Assembly: GCA_003339415.1 (NCBI GenBank)
Contig: PDHQ01000338.1
Location: forward strand, 1 to 34,210
Length of the DNA: 34,210 nucleotides
Source: Ophiocordyceps camponoti-saundersi (nom. inval.)
Lineage: Eukaryota; Ascomycota; Sordariomycetes; Hypocreales; Ophiocordycipitaceae
Direction of reading: 5' to 3'
Under the pieces are notes generated by a model. That model was not told where the DNA came from. It saw nothing but the letters and a program-made list of their open reading frames with translations, and ran no database searches. Each line of letters starts with the position of its first letter. Position 1 is the stretch's first letter. Made by a program: the position numbers and the translations under genes. Shown here one piece after another: positions 21,818 to 33,888 of this stretch.

Positions 21818-22756
21818 AAAAAATATATAAAGGTTTTATTATTTTATAATAAACTTTATAATAGCTAATTTTAAGAGATAGCTAGATTATTATAATAAAG
21901 CTATAAATAAGTTTAAAGAGGGGGTTAAGGGAGGTATTATTATATTTACTTTTTAGCGTTTCCGCTACTATTATTATTAAACTCTAATTAGCGCTAAAAG
22001 GGGAGGAGAGGTAATATATATAAAGTTTTAGTTTATAAACTTTTAAGGTTAGGAAATATATATATTTTTTACTTAGTTTTATACCGCTCTTATTTTAAAA
22101 TAAAGTTAATTTTACTTAAAATAAAAAAAAAACTTTTAATAAAAAAAGTAATAATATAGTTTTTTTCCGTAAATTAAAAAATAAGCAAACTTGCTTTTTA
22201 TATATAAAATAATTAAGTATTTATTATATTATAACTTTATTATATAATACTTAATAATATATTTAAGTTAATAATACTTAAAATATTATTAAGGTTAAAC
22301 TTTTAATATATATAATTTAGCGTTAAAAATCTTTACTTATATTATTTTACTTTTATTATAAATCTAGTTTATATCCGCTATATTATTAATAATAATTATT
22401 AAGGAAATTTATTAAGTTTTTAAATAATATCTTTTCGTATATAATTATATTATTACAACTTTATTTAAAAACTTATTCTTTTTCTAAAAGGCTTTTTTAC
22501 CGCTTTATTATAAAATTTATATTAGCACTTTTTTTATAATAAGAGTATAACCTTTACTAGTTAGGTATACCTTTTCTTTAAAAGTAATATAAAGCTATTT
22601 TAAATTAAACTAAAGCTTATAAATAATACTTTAAAATATTATTATAATATTATTATTAGGTAGTTTTCTTATTATAAAAGCTTAGCTTTATTTATAAAGT
22701 TTATAATTAATATTTATTATAATTATTTTAAAGCTTTAAATTTAAAGTAAAGTTAT
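21818..22756 (+). repeat. Left arm of a 940-bp inverted repeat
   Basis: Reverse complement of 31915-32850 over about 935 bases, with differences dominated by transitions and few gaps. The arms lose similarity abruptly at the inner edges (22756 and 31915). No recognised coding in the arm. Confidence 0.85.
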
Positions 22757-23229
22757 TTAAAAAAGAGTTATTTAAAACTTTTTAACTTTTTTATAATTTT
22801 TAATAATCGGGGTTCCTATTTATACTTAACGCTATAATATTATAAGAATTTAGTACTTTCTACCTCTTAAAGTCTAACTCTGCTAAGGAAATAACCTTAA
22901 ACGTAAGGCTATAAGGCGGTCCGCCTCCTAGTCTATTATTAATACTAATAATACTTAATAATAAGACTTAGGGGCTTAACTAATCTTAATAATATCCGCG
23001 TATAAGTAAAAATTAATATAATACCGCTATTAACTTTAATAATTTATTTATTAATATTTTTTAAATTTTAATAAATCTTATTTTAAAATTTATATATAAA
23101 AAACTTACTAAGGTAATCTCCGCGTAAGATTTTCGCCTTATATAAGGTATTCTTAATATAATATTTACTAAGCTTTAATAATACTAATAAGCTTTTAAAA
23201 ATTTATTTAGCTTACTTATTATTATCTCC
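22757..23229. other. Presumed 5' part of the LINE
   Basis: Lies between the inverted-repeat arm and the recognisable ORF1. It has more GC near 22800-22990 and reads poorly in all frames; probably 5' untranslated region and the N-terminus of ORF1. Confidence 0.4.
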
Positions 23230-24090
23230 CGCGCTATTTAAAAATTAATTAAAGCTATTTTTTATAAAATAATAAGTAAAAAGTTAGACTTTACCCCCGG
23301 AGCTTTAACTTAAGCTAGTATAATTATAAACTCCGCCCTAAACTCCGCCCCTTTTATAGCGCTCCTTATACGGCTAGTTTTAGTAAAAATAGAAAAGGAG
23401 GTATTTATATTAGTAAAAAATATCTTAATAATTAATAAAATTTTAGCGCTTATTTCTTAGAAAATTATTTAGAAAATTAATAAGGCTATAAGCTATTTTA
23501 TAGTAATTACTATACGCTAATTTCTTAGCGGTAATTTTATTATTATATTTAACTTTAAGTATAAAAACCTTACTCTAAAGAATAAATAAATAGCTTAAGC
23601 TTTTAAAATAAAAGCTAAATATATATACTAAACTTATATTATTATTATTAAGGATATTTAAACTTTAATAGCTAATTATAATTATAATATACTATTTAGT
23701 ATTATTAGGGAGGTAAATAAGGTTAATATAGTTTAAGCGAAAGTATTTTAACTTTAGTATATTATTAGCAGAGAAGCTTTACGAACTTATCTTATTATAA
23801 GCTTAAGTAATATAAAAGATATAAATAAGCTTTACTTAAATAAAATAATTATAAACGCGGAAATAATTTATTATAAACTTTATAAAGATTTTATACGCTT
23901 TAAGTAATATTATAAATATTTCTAATTTAAGTATATTATTAAGTATTATTAGAAGGCCCCTTAATATAAATATTACGCGGCTATTTTATATAATAGCGGA
24001 GAAGAAAATTACTTTATATAGAAAAAAGAAAAACCTTATTATTATATTTTATATAAAGGTATATATTTTATATAGTTAAAAAACTACCTA
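23230..24090 (+). pseudogene. Tad1-like LINE ORF1 (gag-like) remnant
   Basis: The plus strand reads RLVLVKIEKEVFILVKN, then the leucine/lysine-rich segment typical of Tad ORF1 (FNFKYKNLTLKNK, FSIIREVNKVNIV, SREALRTYLIISLSNI), then two knuckles at about 23905-24020. In them Cys and His positions of the CX2CX4HX4C array are Tyr (YYKYF, YIIKYY, YKYYA). Interruptions are Gln-type stops. Family ORF1 proteins are about 480 residues. Here only the central and C-terminal part is legible. Confidence 0.75.
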
Positions 24091-24149
24091 GAGTTTTAGA
24101 AATAATAAAACTATATTAAGTTTAGCTTTTTTAATAAACTTTATTTTTT

Positions 24150-27100
24150 TTAATTATTATAATCTACTAAACTTCTAGCTTTTACTTAGTAATAACTTTA
24201 TAAAAATAGTAAAAGCTTTATTATAGTTTCTTTAAGGAAGCGAGTATATTATAGATTCCTTAAAAATATACCTTATTAATCCTTTTATAATATACTATTT
24301 ACTTAAGTTTTCCTAAAAAGCTCCTAACTTAATAATACTTATAAAAGCTATAAGCTATATAATAAACTTTATAACTTATAACTAGCCTTATAATAATTTT
24401 AAATATAATTTATATTAATAAACTTTATATAACTAAAGTAATTATAAATAACTATTCTTAATACTTAGTTTTTATAAAAATTATAATTTTATTATAAAAT
24501 ATATAAAAGATTAACCGCTTTATTTAGCTTACCTTATTTAGTAAAAAGAGTTATAATATTATTATTATATAAGAATTTTAGCTTAATATATATAATTACT
24601 CTCCGCTTCCTAAATTTACTTTTTACCGCCTTATTTAAAGCGAGAGTAAAGCTCTCCTTTATATATATAAATAATATAAAGTTAATAACTAAAACCTTAT
24701 TATAAAGCTTAACCTTACTAAAGTTTCTTTTTATTATAAGCTTTAAATATTTATTATTTACTCCTCGCTATTTAAAATATATATTAGACTTTTTTACGCT
24801 TATTACCTCCTCCTCTCTTTTTATATTTTACCTCCGCCTCCGCTCTATTAGTTATTCTTAGCGATTTTAATACTTATTATTTTTTTAAGACTTTTATAAA
24901 TATACCTCCCTTTATTCTACGGAGCTTCTCTCCGCTTTTTACTAACTCCGCCTTAAACTCCTTACCCCTCCTTATAAGATTACTTAAAAGGTATATAAAT
25001 AAAAAGCTAATATTATTAACTTAATTTAAAATATATTTAACTATTTTCTTATATATTTTAGCTTAAATTTTAATTTTCTTAGCTTTAACTATATTCCTTA
25101 GTTTATATTATTTATTATTTTTCTTTTTTTAGATTTTATTTTAATATTATATTAGAAATATTTTAACTTTAATATCTTATAAGTTAAAGTAAAAAAATAC
25201 TTTTTATTTTCCGCTATTTAAGTAAAACTTATAGTAAATATTAAGAAATTAATAATATAGCTATATAAATAATTAAACGCTATAGCTAGCTTAATAGTTT
25301 CGAAATTACTTTAATAATATAATTTTTATTTATATTTATAATAAACTTTAAAAGATATTTTTATAATTTTAAATATAAAGTATATTAAGTAATATTAGTA
25401 AATATAGCTAAACTTTAATTATTAGTAAATATATTAAAATATTACTATATAATAAGAATTATTTATTAAAAAAATAAAAAAAGATAATTAAAAGCGATTT
25501 CTTACTTTTATAAGTAGTAACTTTAATATTATATAGTTTATAGCTTAATAAGTAAAACTTTATAGCTAAGCTTCTCTAAAGCTTATATATATTTTTTTTA
25601 ATAAGATATAGATTTTACTTTCTAATTATCTTTTTCTAAAAAGTTAAAGCTCTTAGCTTATAAGTTCTTTCCCTATCCCTTAGTAAATATTTTATACTTT
25701 CCTATCTCTAACTTTTTCCCTCTAATAAATATTCCCTTTTAAGTTACTAAAAATAAAATCCGCTTTATTATTTTTAATATTATATTATAGAAATCCGCTA
25801 AGCTTAATAATATCCTTATTAGCTTCCTAAAAAGTTATAAATAACCCCTTATAGTAATCTTAACTAAGCTCCTTTAAGGATATATTATTTATAAATATTT
25901 CCTTACTTAATATTAGATTTCTTATATTATAGTTCTCCGAAAAGCGGGAAAAAGCTTAAAAGTTTATCGAACTTTAAGTAGCTATTATTTTATCTCCTTC
26001 CTTAATATTATAAATAAAATCTTTAAAATTATAATAGTAAAGAAAATATCCCGCGCAGCGGAGTCTGCGGGAATCTTATTATAAAATTTAATAAGTAACT
26101 AGCTTAATTAGTTTACTAATAGCGCTTTATTTTTTCTAATAAAGTTAATTTATATTACTTAAAGCTTTTAAAGCTTCGCTTTTTTTTAATATTAAATATA
26201 ATAAGCGCTTTTAATTATATTTTATATTTTAAACTAATAGAAATTTTTAACTTTTTTAGCTTCCTTTAGTAAATTATAGCTTTCCTCCGCTTTTACTTTT
26301 CTAACTATATTTTCTACTTAAAAGTTAATAATAAACTATTAGACTTTTTTTTTATTTTTACCGGAGTTTTTTAAAGCTCCCCGCTCTTTTTAGTACTATT
26401 TATCTTATATATCTTATCTTTTTATTAGCGCTTAGAATAAGTAACTAATATATTTATTATTAAATTTATAGATAATATTAATATTTTTAATATTAAGTAT
26501 ACTTTTACTTAAGTCCGCTACTAGCTTATATAAGCTTAAAGTATTTATTATAATTAAGTAGCGGAGTATAAAATAACCTTCTAGCTACTTAAGAGTAAGC
26601 TTTTTTATTTTATAAAAGCTCGCTTTATTAATATAACTCTACTAATCTTTAATAAAATTATTCCTTAACTTATATAAAAGGTATATATACTTAGGGTTTA
26701 GATTTATTATAAATTTTAATAAAAGCCTTACTTTTATTTTTTTATAAAAAAGCTTAATTACTAATAGCTAGCTTTAATTAAGCTTATTTTATTTACTTAA
26801 AGCTTTTTACTCCTTTAAGTAAATAAAACCTATATTAAGGTTATTAAGTTTATAATTACTTTTAGCACTATAATTTACTTTACTCTAACCTTACTAAGTA
26901 GGGAACTTAAAGGCCCTATTCTCTAATAGCTAGCTATAACTTAGTTTAAATACTTTTATATTATCTTTAAAGTATATTAAGCTACCTTTTCCTATTATAT
27001 TAAGTCTAAAACTTTTATCTCCTTTATTAATATTTACTTATTTTACCGCGCTATTTATAGCTATTAACTTTTTTATATTAAAAAACTTATAGCTTATATC

Positions 27101-27300
27101 CGCTTTACTTTTAAAAGAATCTCTATATACCTTTACTAATAGCGTAAAGGTTAGCCCCGCTTTATTTATATTCCTTTTAAATCCTTTTAATTCTCTTTTA
27201 TTACCTAAGTGCGGACTTTAGATATCTCCTCCTAGTCTCTTAAAATTCTAAAACCTTATTTTTACGAAAAGTAATAGCTTTACTAAAACTTTAAGAAAAA
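24150..27300 (+). pseudogene. Tad1-like LINE ORF2 remnant (endonuclease?, reverse transcriptase)
   Basis: The reverse transcriptase is clear: FTGVF followed by SSPLFLVLFILYI near 26357-26410, then FIDNINIF at 26465-26490 where the family has F(V/A)DD. Downstream are KSKLFYFIKARFI near 26590 and the segment corresponding to the VLGV motif near 26690. An endonuclease domain should lie at 24.15-25.5 kb but is only faintly readable. The RNase H part beyond 26.9 kb is uncertain. Transposition of this copy is impossible. Confidence 0.7.
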
Positions 27301-27839
27301 AAAGCTTTAAAAATATAGCTAGTTTTTTAGATACTTTATTAATAAACTATTTTAATTTAAACTTAGCTACGCTTTATAAATTTATTAAAGCTTTCTAAAA
27401 TTCCTTAATAACGCCTTAACTTAGCTTTATAATAGTAAAATTAGCCTTAATAAGTTTCTTTATATTTATAATATTTTTATAATTATAACTTTTTATTACT
27501 TTTATAATAGCGGGAAAAATAAAATAATAGCTTACTTTACCTTATATTATAAACTTACCGCTTATAAAAAAACGCGTTTATTTATATTTCTTATAAGTTT
27601 AATTTAAAATTATAAGGACTTTAATAAAGCTTTTAGCTATAAAGCTATTATAAGCTTTCTTACTTTATAATTTATTTACTTATAATACTTTCGCTAATTT
27701 AACTTTTATATAATTTTTTATAATATTTAAATATATTAAAATATTTAAATATAAGGTTTAAATATAAGGAATAATTTTTAGTATTTCTTACTATATAATT
27801 ATTATTATTTATCTACTTTATATTTTACTTTTACCTCCG

Positions 27840-28330
27840 CTTTTTACTTTATTTAGCCTTACTTAGCTTACTTAGCCCGCTTACCCCTTTTCCCGCCTCG
27901 CTCTTTACCTTACTTACGCCTAATAGTACTTTTAACTTTTATAAGCTTATCCTCTAAGCTACTATTATTACTCTCCGCTATATATTTTAACGCTATTAAT
28001 ATAAACTTTATAAAAGAAAGCTTTAATATTAGAATAAAGTTTAGCTTAGGCTTTAGTTTCTTTTTTACCGCGTTTTTTACTTTTATCTTCCCTATTACTC
28101 TCTTATTTTCCTTTATATTACCCGCCTCCTTTACTCTACTTACCTCGCTCCGCCCGCCCCCTTAAATTTATCTTACCGCTTTTTATCTCTTTTAACTATT
28201 ATCTACTTTAATCCGCTCCTTAATATTAATATAATAAGAATTAGTATTTAGGCCACGGCCTTATTTTTCGCCTATAACTTCTTTTTTAGCTTTAGTTTCC
28301 GCTTTTCTTTTAAGCGATTTAAGTTAAAAG
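27840..28330 (-). pseudogene. Charged ORF remnant, unknown
   Basis: A minus-strand frame of about 160 codons is interrupted only by TAA/TAG. It begins near 28320 with KSLKRKAETKAKKEVIGEK, then EVSRVKEAGNIKENKRVIGK (28100-28160), KYIAESNNSSLEDKLIKVK near 27940-28000, and a Lys/Gly/Ala-rich tail. Composition is far more protein-like than the other frames. It converges with the LINE ORF2. I do not recognise a family. Confidence 0.5.
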
Positions 28331-28534
28331 TATATTAAGCTTAAAAATATTTTTTAAAATATATTTAAACTAATTAACTTTAATATAATTTATTATTTTT
28401 TTAATTAATATAATTTTATATTTAATTAATATTATATACTATATTATATATAAAAAAATAAAAATTTTATATTTTTAAGCGTATTTTTAATTAAAATTTT
28501 TATAAAAATTTTATAATAAAGTTTTTTTAAGCGG

Positions 28535-28614
28535 TAATAATAATAATAATTATTATTATTATTATTATAAATATTATTATTATTATTATAAATATTATTA
28601 TTATTATTATTATC
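28535..28614. repeat. (ATT)n/(AAT)n microsatellite
   Basis: AAT and ATT trinucleotide runs interrupted twice by ATAAAT, followed at 28640-28670 by another ATT run. In the minus-strand frame these are Asn codons that could be RIP-altered Asp codons. Confidence 0.85.
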
Positions 28615-28639
28615 GCTTTTTTTACTTTTATTATAAATT

Positions 28640-28860
28640 TTATTATTATTATTATAATTATTATTATCTAAGCTAGCGCCTCCGCCCTTACGCCCTCCGC
28701 TATTACCTCCGCTTCCTTTTTTATATTTACTATTACCGCTACCTCTGCTTGAAGTTTAATTATTATATTTAATATCGCCGCTATTATTATTATTGCTCCG
28801 CTCCCCTCCCCGCCTCCCGCTTTACTTATATTAATAATTATCTATTTACTTAGTATTTTA
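28640..28860 (-). pseudogene. Possible Gly/Ser/Asn-rich coding remnant
   Basis: A minus-strand frame reads GGEGSNNNNSGDIKYNN, then SSRGSGNSKYKKGSGG and GGRKGGGASLDNNN, leading into the Asn runs of the microsatellite. The GC-richer patches (28675-28710 and 28790-28825) fit Gly and Ala codons. It may be the upstream part of the charged ORF remnant below it, but the AT tract at 28340-28530 separates them. Low-complexity sequence can give this by chance. Confidence 0.3.
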
Positions 28861-28879
28861 AAGTAAGCTAATATTAATA

Positions 28880-29570
28880 TATAAGATTTTTAGGAAAAAG
28901 TATTAATAATTATAGCAGTAAGAGTAATATTAAAAGCGGCCGCTAAAATAGCTAACTTTACTAAAGCGCTTACTTAAAATATTATTATTATTATATTAAG
29001 TTAAAGTTTTAATATTTTATTCTATTTTTATATATTATATAAGTTAACTTAGATTTTTTCTTATTATTTATTATTAGCTATATTTAAAACTCCGCTTTAT
29101 TTTGCTTTATTTTATATTTATTAGTAAGCTATTTAGCTATCTCCTTTTATTAATATATTATATTATTTTTATTATAATAGCTTATAATTTTTTTAAATAT
29201 ATTTATAACTTTATTAATATTTTAAACTTTAATTTTAACTTTTAATATTATTTACCTCTTAATATTTATATTAAGCTTTAATATAATTATAATAATTAGC
29301 TAATTATAAGCTTATATACTTTATTAGCTTTATATATAATTAATATTATATAATATTACTTACTTTATTATTTTTAATATAAGATTTTATAATTAGCTAA
29401 TTAAGCTATATATATAATATAAGGGAGGTTATGAAGCTTATTATAAATAATCTTAAATATATTTATCGCTATTATTTTATTAATATAGCTATATAACTTT
29501 TTTACTTTCCTTTTATTATAAAAGTTAAAAAGAAAAGTTAAGGAAAAAAGTTAAAAATATATTTTCTTTT
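28880..29570. other. AT-rich block, nothing recognised
   Basis: RIP-type sequence with a GCGGCCGC island near 28936 and otherwise uniform AT composition. No repeats or motifs supported. Confidence 0.5.
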
Positions 29571-29576
29571 AAAAAT

Positions 29577-29632
29577 AATAAAAAAAAAGAAAAGAAAAGA
29601 AAAAAAAAAAAAAATAAAAAAGAAAAAGATAT
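29577..29632. repeat. A-rich tract with GAAAA units
   Basis: Run of A with interspersed G, ending at a run of six C. It has the look of a LINE poly(A) tail on the plus strand, but the 2 kb separating it from the end of ORF2 leaves that open. Confidence 0.6.
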
Positions 29633-29689
29633 AGCCCCCCCTTTAATTATTAATAGATAATAAAATAGCTATTTCGCTATTTTACCTTA

Positions 29690-29830
29690 CCCCCCCCCTT
29701 TAAACTTTCCTTTCTCTGCCCCGCCCCGCACCGTCTTACCTTATACCGCCTTATACCGCCTTATACCGCCCCGCGCTACGCTACGCTACGCCGTACCGCC
29801 CCGCTCCTCCTTCCGCCTTATATTTTATAA
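29690..29830. repeat. C-rich low-complexity patch with short tandem repeats
   Basis: TTATACCGCC occurs three times at 29741-29770, then CTACG three times at 29776-29790, among CCGCCCCG motifs and poly-C. The strand asymmetry (C-rich, few G) differs from the rest of the block. Confidence 0.75.
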
Positions 29831-30315
29831 ACTTTCTTTTCTTTATACTCCCCTCCTTACCTTATTTTCTTATATTATCTAAGATTACTTTTAGGTAATA
29901 AGCTTATTATATTATACCGCTATTAGCTATTATTATACTTCTATATAAGCGTATAGTAAGCTTTTTTTTTATAATTAAGGGGTTTTATTTTATTTTAGGG
30001 GATTTTTCTTACTTAATATATTATAAAAGCTTTAGATATTATAAAAGCCCTTAGCGTATAAATAATAATAAAAAAAGTAAAGTTATTATAAATTATACTT
30101 ATAATTATTAAATCTTACTTATATAGCTTTTAATCTAAGCTTTTAAAAATAAAGAGATAAGGGGTAATAAAAAAGTAAGGGGCTTTACTTATTATAGCTA
30201 AGTAGTAAGTATTTAAAATAAAAAATTTATAAAGTATAAATAAGTAAAAACTTCCTAAATAGGAATATCTTATAAGGTAGGGGAAGGTTATAAAGAGTAA
30301 GCTTTTAAAGTATAA

Positions 30316-30400
30316 ATTATTTAAATTAAAAGCTTAAAGAAGAAGGAAAGGAAAGACCTTTTAAGGGAAGGAAGCCTTCCTTTTATAGTTTTCCTTCTCT
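30316..30400 (-). repeat. LTR/promoter-like segment, inverted partner of 33497-33585
   Basis: On the minus strand it reads a TATA-like CTATAAAAGG, then a C/T-rich run and AAGCTTTTAATT. The same order occurs on the plus strand at 33497-33585. This is the layout of an LTR core promoter. As it lies about 800 bases beyond the minus-strand chromodomain remnant, it may be that element's 3' LTR. Confidence 0.5.
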
Positions 30401-30473
30401 AAGAAACTATCTAATTATATAAGCTAGCTAAAATTTTATAGAATACGGTAAAAGCTTTATATTATAAATATAC

Positions 30474-30617
30474 TAGCGAATAGAATAGCTTTATTTTATT
30501 CTATTTACTTTTATTATATTCTTTTTACTTTAAAATTAAATTCTTACTTTAAAATTAACTTTTAATTTTAAATCTATATAATTCTTAGCGAATAAAATAG
30601 CTTTATTTTATTCTATT
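30474..30617. repeat. Pair of 32-bp direct repeats 112 bp apart
   Basis: TAGCGAATAGAATAGCTTTA followed by TTTTATTCTATT at 30474-30505 recurs with one change at 30586-30617. Possibly part of an LTR; function unknown. Confidence 0.75.
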
Positions 30618-31184
30618 ATATTCTGTTAGCTTCTAAGTTAATAATAAATTATAATAGATAATTATTTATTTATAATAACTAATATTTCTTTCCGTTCTTA
30701 ACTATCTTTACCCGTTCCTCTAATTTTAAGAATTCTATTTATTCTTCTTATCGATTCCTATCTTATTTTATTATCCGAGGTTTAACTTTCTAAAGTTTAG
30801 CCGTAATTTAAATACTAAAGATTAATATTTTTCCTTTATTATATAACTTATATTATTAAGCGGCTTATATAATAAATACTACTTATATAATTAAATAATA
30901 CTTTTAACTAATATTTATATTTTAAATTATTATAAGTTCCTCTTTCTATAATTTATAACTTTATAAACTTTATTATAGAAGAATAATATAAGGTATAATA
31001 ATAGTTAGTTAGGTAATTAGTTATTTTTATTCTTATAAGAAAAGAAAAAGTATTTTAAAAAAACTTAATAAGGTAAAACTAATTAATTTTTTATATATAT
31101 AGGGTCCTTATAATTATATTATTTATAATATTCTTCTTTTTAAAGTTTTTAATTTTAAAAATTTCTTATTAAAATTATTTTTCT

Positions 31185-31345
31185 TTATTATATTTTTTAA
31201 TAAGTTTAAGTGCCTTAGTTAGGTATTTTATAAGTTCCTAAGTATTTTCTTTAAAAAGGTATCCCTTTTATTTTATTAAATAATAAACTTTTCCTTCTTT
31301 TATTTTTTTTATCTATAATAGATTTAAGTTTATATTCTTCTTTTA
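31185..31345 (-). pseudogene. Chromodomain remnant of a third Gypsy family
   Basis: The minus strand reads NINLNLL, IKKIKEGKVYYLIK, KGYLFKENT and ELIKYLTKALKLIKKYNKEK, with stops at Trp positions. This fits the integrase C-terminal chromodomain of chromoviral Gypsy elements (pattern YLVKWKGY...ENTWEP). The sequence differs from elements 1 and 2. The integrase core expected at higher coordinates (31.35-31.9 kb) is not clearly readable. Confidence 0.65.
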
Positions 31346-31914
31346 ATATTATAATTTTAATTAACTTTTATATATTTTATAGATTCCGCCCTTATAGCGA
31401 TATAAATATAAACTTTTTATTCTTATATTATAAGTAAACTCCGCTCCCTTTATTACTTTATAATAATAGCTAACTATACTTAAAATAACTTTAAAAAGGA
31501 GAGCGACGCTATATAAGTTAATTATAACTATAAAAATTTTTTACTTAAAATATAACTTTACTTTAAATTATAATAATCTTAAATTTAAAAGTTTACTATA
31601 CTTATTACTTTATTAAAAGCTAAGGTAAATATTAGTAAGATTATTTCGGGAAATACCTTTATCTTTATATAGGTAATTATTGAATAAGTAGCGGAGTTTA
31701 AGAGGGTTTAAGGAGGTGCCCTCCTTACTCTAACTTTATTAGTTAGTAATATCTTCTTAGCTATTATAACTATAATTTCCTTTTTTTTATAGCTTTAAAG
31801 GGAGTAAAATACCCCTAATATAAGCTATAATTATAGCTAAAGCGCTAAAGAAAATTATTAAAAAATAAATTCCTAAATAATATAAATAATAGCTTATAAT
31901 TTATTTTAATTTTA

Positions 31915-32850
31915 TAGCTATTTCGCTTTAAATTTTAAGCTTTAAAATAATTATAATAAATATTTATTATAAACTTTATAAGTAAAGCTAAGCTTTTATA
32001 ATAAGAAAATTACTTAATAGCGATATTATAGTAATATTTTAGATTATTATTTATAAGCTCCGGTTTAATTTAAAATAGCTTTATATTATTTTTTAAAAAA
32101 AGATATACTTAATTAGCAAAAATTATACTCTTATTATAAAAAAAATATTAGCGTAAGCTTTATAATAAAATAATAAAGATATTTTTAAAAAAAATCAAGT
32201 TATTAAATAAAATCTTAATAATATAAATATATATAAAAAATATTATTTTAAAACTTAGTAAAGTTTCTTAATAATTATTATTAATAGCGTAATAAACGTA
32301 AATTAAATTTATAATAAAAATATAATAATATAAATAAAGATTTTTAATACTAAATTATATACGCTAAAAGTTTAATTTTAGTAATATTTTAAATATTACT
32401 AATTTAAATATATTATTAAATATTATATAGCGAGGCTATAATATAGTAAATATTTTACTACTTTATATATAAAAGGTAAATTTACTTACTTTATAGCTTA
32501 TAAGAAAAGATTATATTATTACTTTTTTTATTAAAAGTTTTATTTTAAGTAAAGTTAACTTTATTTTAAAATAAAAGTAATATAAGATTAGCTAAAAGAT
32601 ACGTATATTACTTAATTTTAAAAGTTTATAAATTAGAATTATATATATATTACCTCTCCTTCCTTTTTAGCGCTAACCGGAAATTAATAATAGCTAGGGC
32701 GGAAACGTTAAAAAATAAATATAATAATATTTCTTTTTCTAACTTTAACTTTATACTTATTTATAGCTTTATTATAATAATTTAGCTATTTTTTAAAATT
32801 AGCTATTATAAAGTTTATTATAAAATAATAAAATTTTTATATATTTTTAT
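31915..32850 (-). repeat. Right arm of the 940-bp inverted repeat
   Basis: Pairs with 21818-22756 in inverted orientation. The chromodomain remnant lies about 570 bases inside its inner edge. Sequence outside the arm on this side (32851 onward) does not resemble that outside the left arm. Confidence 0.85.
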
Positions 32851-33205
32851 ATAATAAATCGGCTATAAGTACTTATATACTTATCCGATTACTAAGCAAA
32901 CTACTTAGTAAAATCCGCGATAAATTCTTATATAAGCAGAAAATATTACTTATATTAGTAAGCTAATTAAATAAAGTATAAATTACTAATATTTAAATAT
33001 TTAAATATTTTATATATATACTTAATAAAGATATTTCTATTACCTAAGCGGATTTCCTATTTAGGAAAACTTATATAATATATACTTAATAAGCTTTTAG
33101 TATCTTATAAATATTAGGTACTTATATTTATTAAGCTTTAAAGCGTATAAAGAAGTATTAAGACTTTAAAATAACTTTTCTTAATACTTAAGAAAAGTAT
33201 ATAGC

Positions 33206-33460
33206 TTTAATAAGCGTAGCCGAGCCTAGCTAAGCCTAGCCGGACTACCTTATACTTAACCGGAGATACCGAAGTTACCGGAGATACCGGAGATAAGCGG
33301 ACTTAACGATAAGCGTAACGATCGGGAAGTTATATAGCGATCGAAAAAGAGATAAGTTTCTACGCTTTTATTCGCTATAGAAAAGCGGGGTAAAAGCGGG
33401 GTAGATAAGAAAACGGAATTTTACTTACTATAAGAAGCGGGGTAAAAGTAGGTCTTAGTT
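33206..33460. repeat. Cluster of short direct repeats, U3-like
   Basis: CCGGAGATA recurs at about 33260-33295 (three times, one within ACCGGAGATACC), GCCTAGC occurs twice near 33225-33241, CGATCG-type sites lie at 33319 and 33338, and GCGGGGTAAAA occurs near 33385 and 33438. Together with the TATA-like CTATATAAGG at 33515-33524 this resembles LTR enhancer and promoter sequence on the plus strand. Confidence 0.55.
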
Positions 33461-33496
33461 TCTAGAAGCTTCTAGTAGCTTTTATAGAATTAATAA

Positions 33497-33585
33497 GCGA
33501 AGGAAGGAAAAGGACTATATAAGGAGGCTTTCCCTCCCTCTCTTTCCTTTCCTTTTTCTTCTTCCTTCCTTAAGCTTTTAATTCT
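33497..33585 (+). repeat. LTR core-promoter-like segment (plus strand)
   Basis: TATA-like CTATATAAGG is followed by a long C/T run and AAGCTTTTAATT, the inverted match of 30316-30400. It may be the 5' LTR of an element that continues beyond the window, or a solo LTR. Confidence 0.5.
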
Positions 33586-33888
33586 AGGTCTCCCTTACCT
33601 TAGAATTAGTAATTAATAATAAATATTCTTTTAGCTTACTAATTATCTTTTCTTTTATTAATTATTAATTATCTTTTCCTTTATTAATAAGCGTAAGAAG
33701 TAATACTTAATACTTATTATTCTTATTAATAGAAAAAGCTTCCTATCGCCTTAAAAGAGTCTAAAGCAAAAACCCCCCTTCTTACTAACCTTAGTACTAA
33801 CCTCGTATAGTAAGGCTTAGCTAGAATTAAGGGCTTTATTTAGTAATAAGGTTAGGAGGAAGGAAATTAGACCTTTTATCTTTTTATT

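Noticed and set aside
21818..32850. Polinton/Maverick-type giant transposon
   Set aside because: The long inverted arms suggested it, but the only legible proteins inside are LINE and Gypsy remnants. No polymerase B, capsid or retroviral-type integrase of a Polinton is visible.
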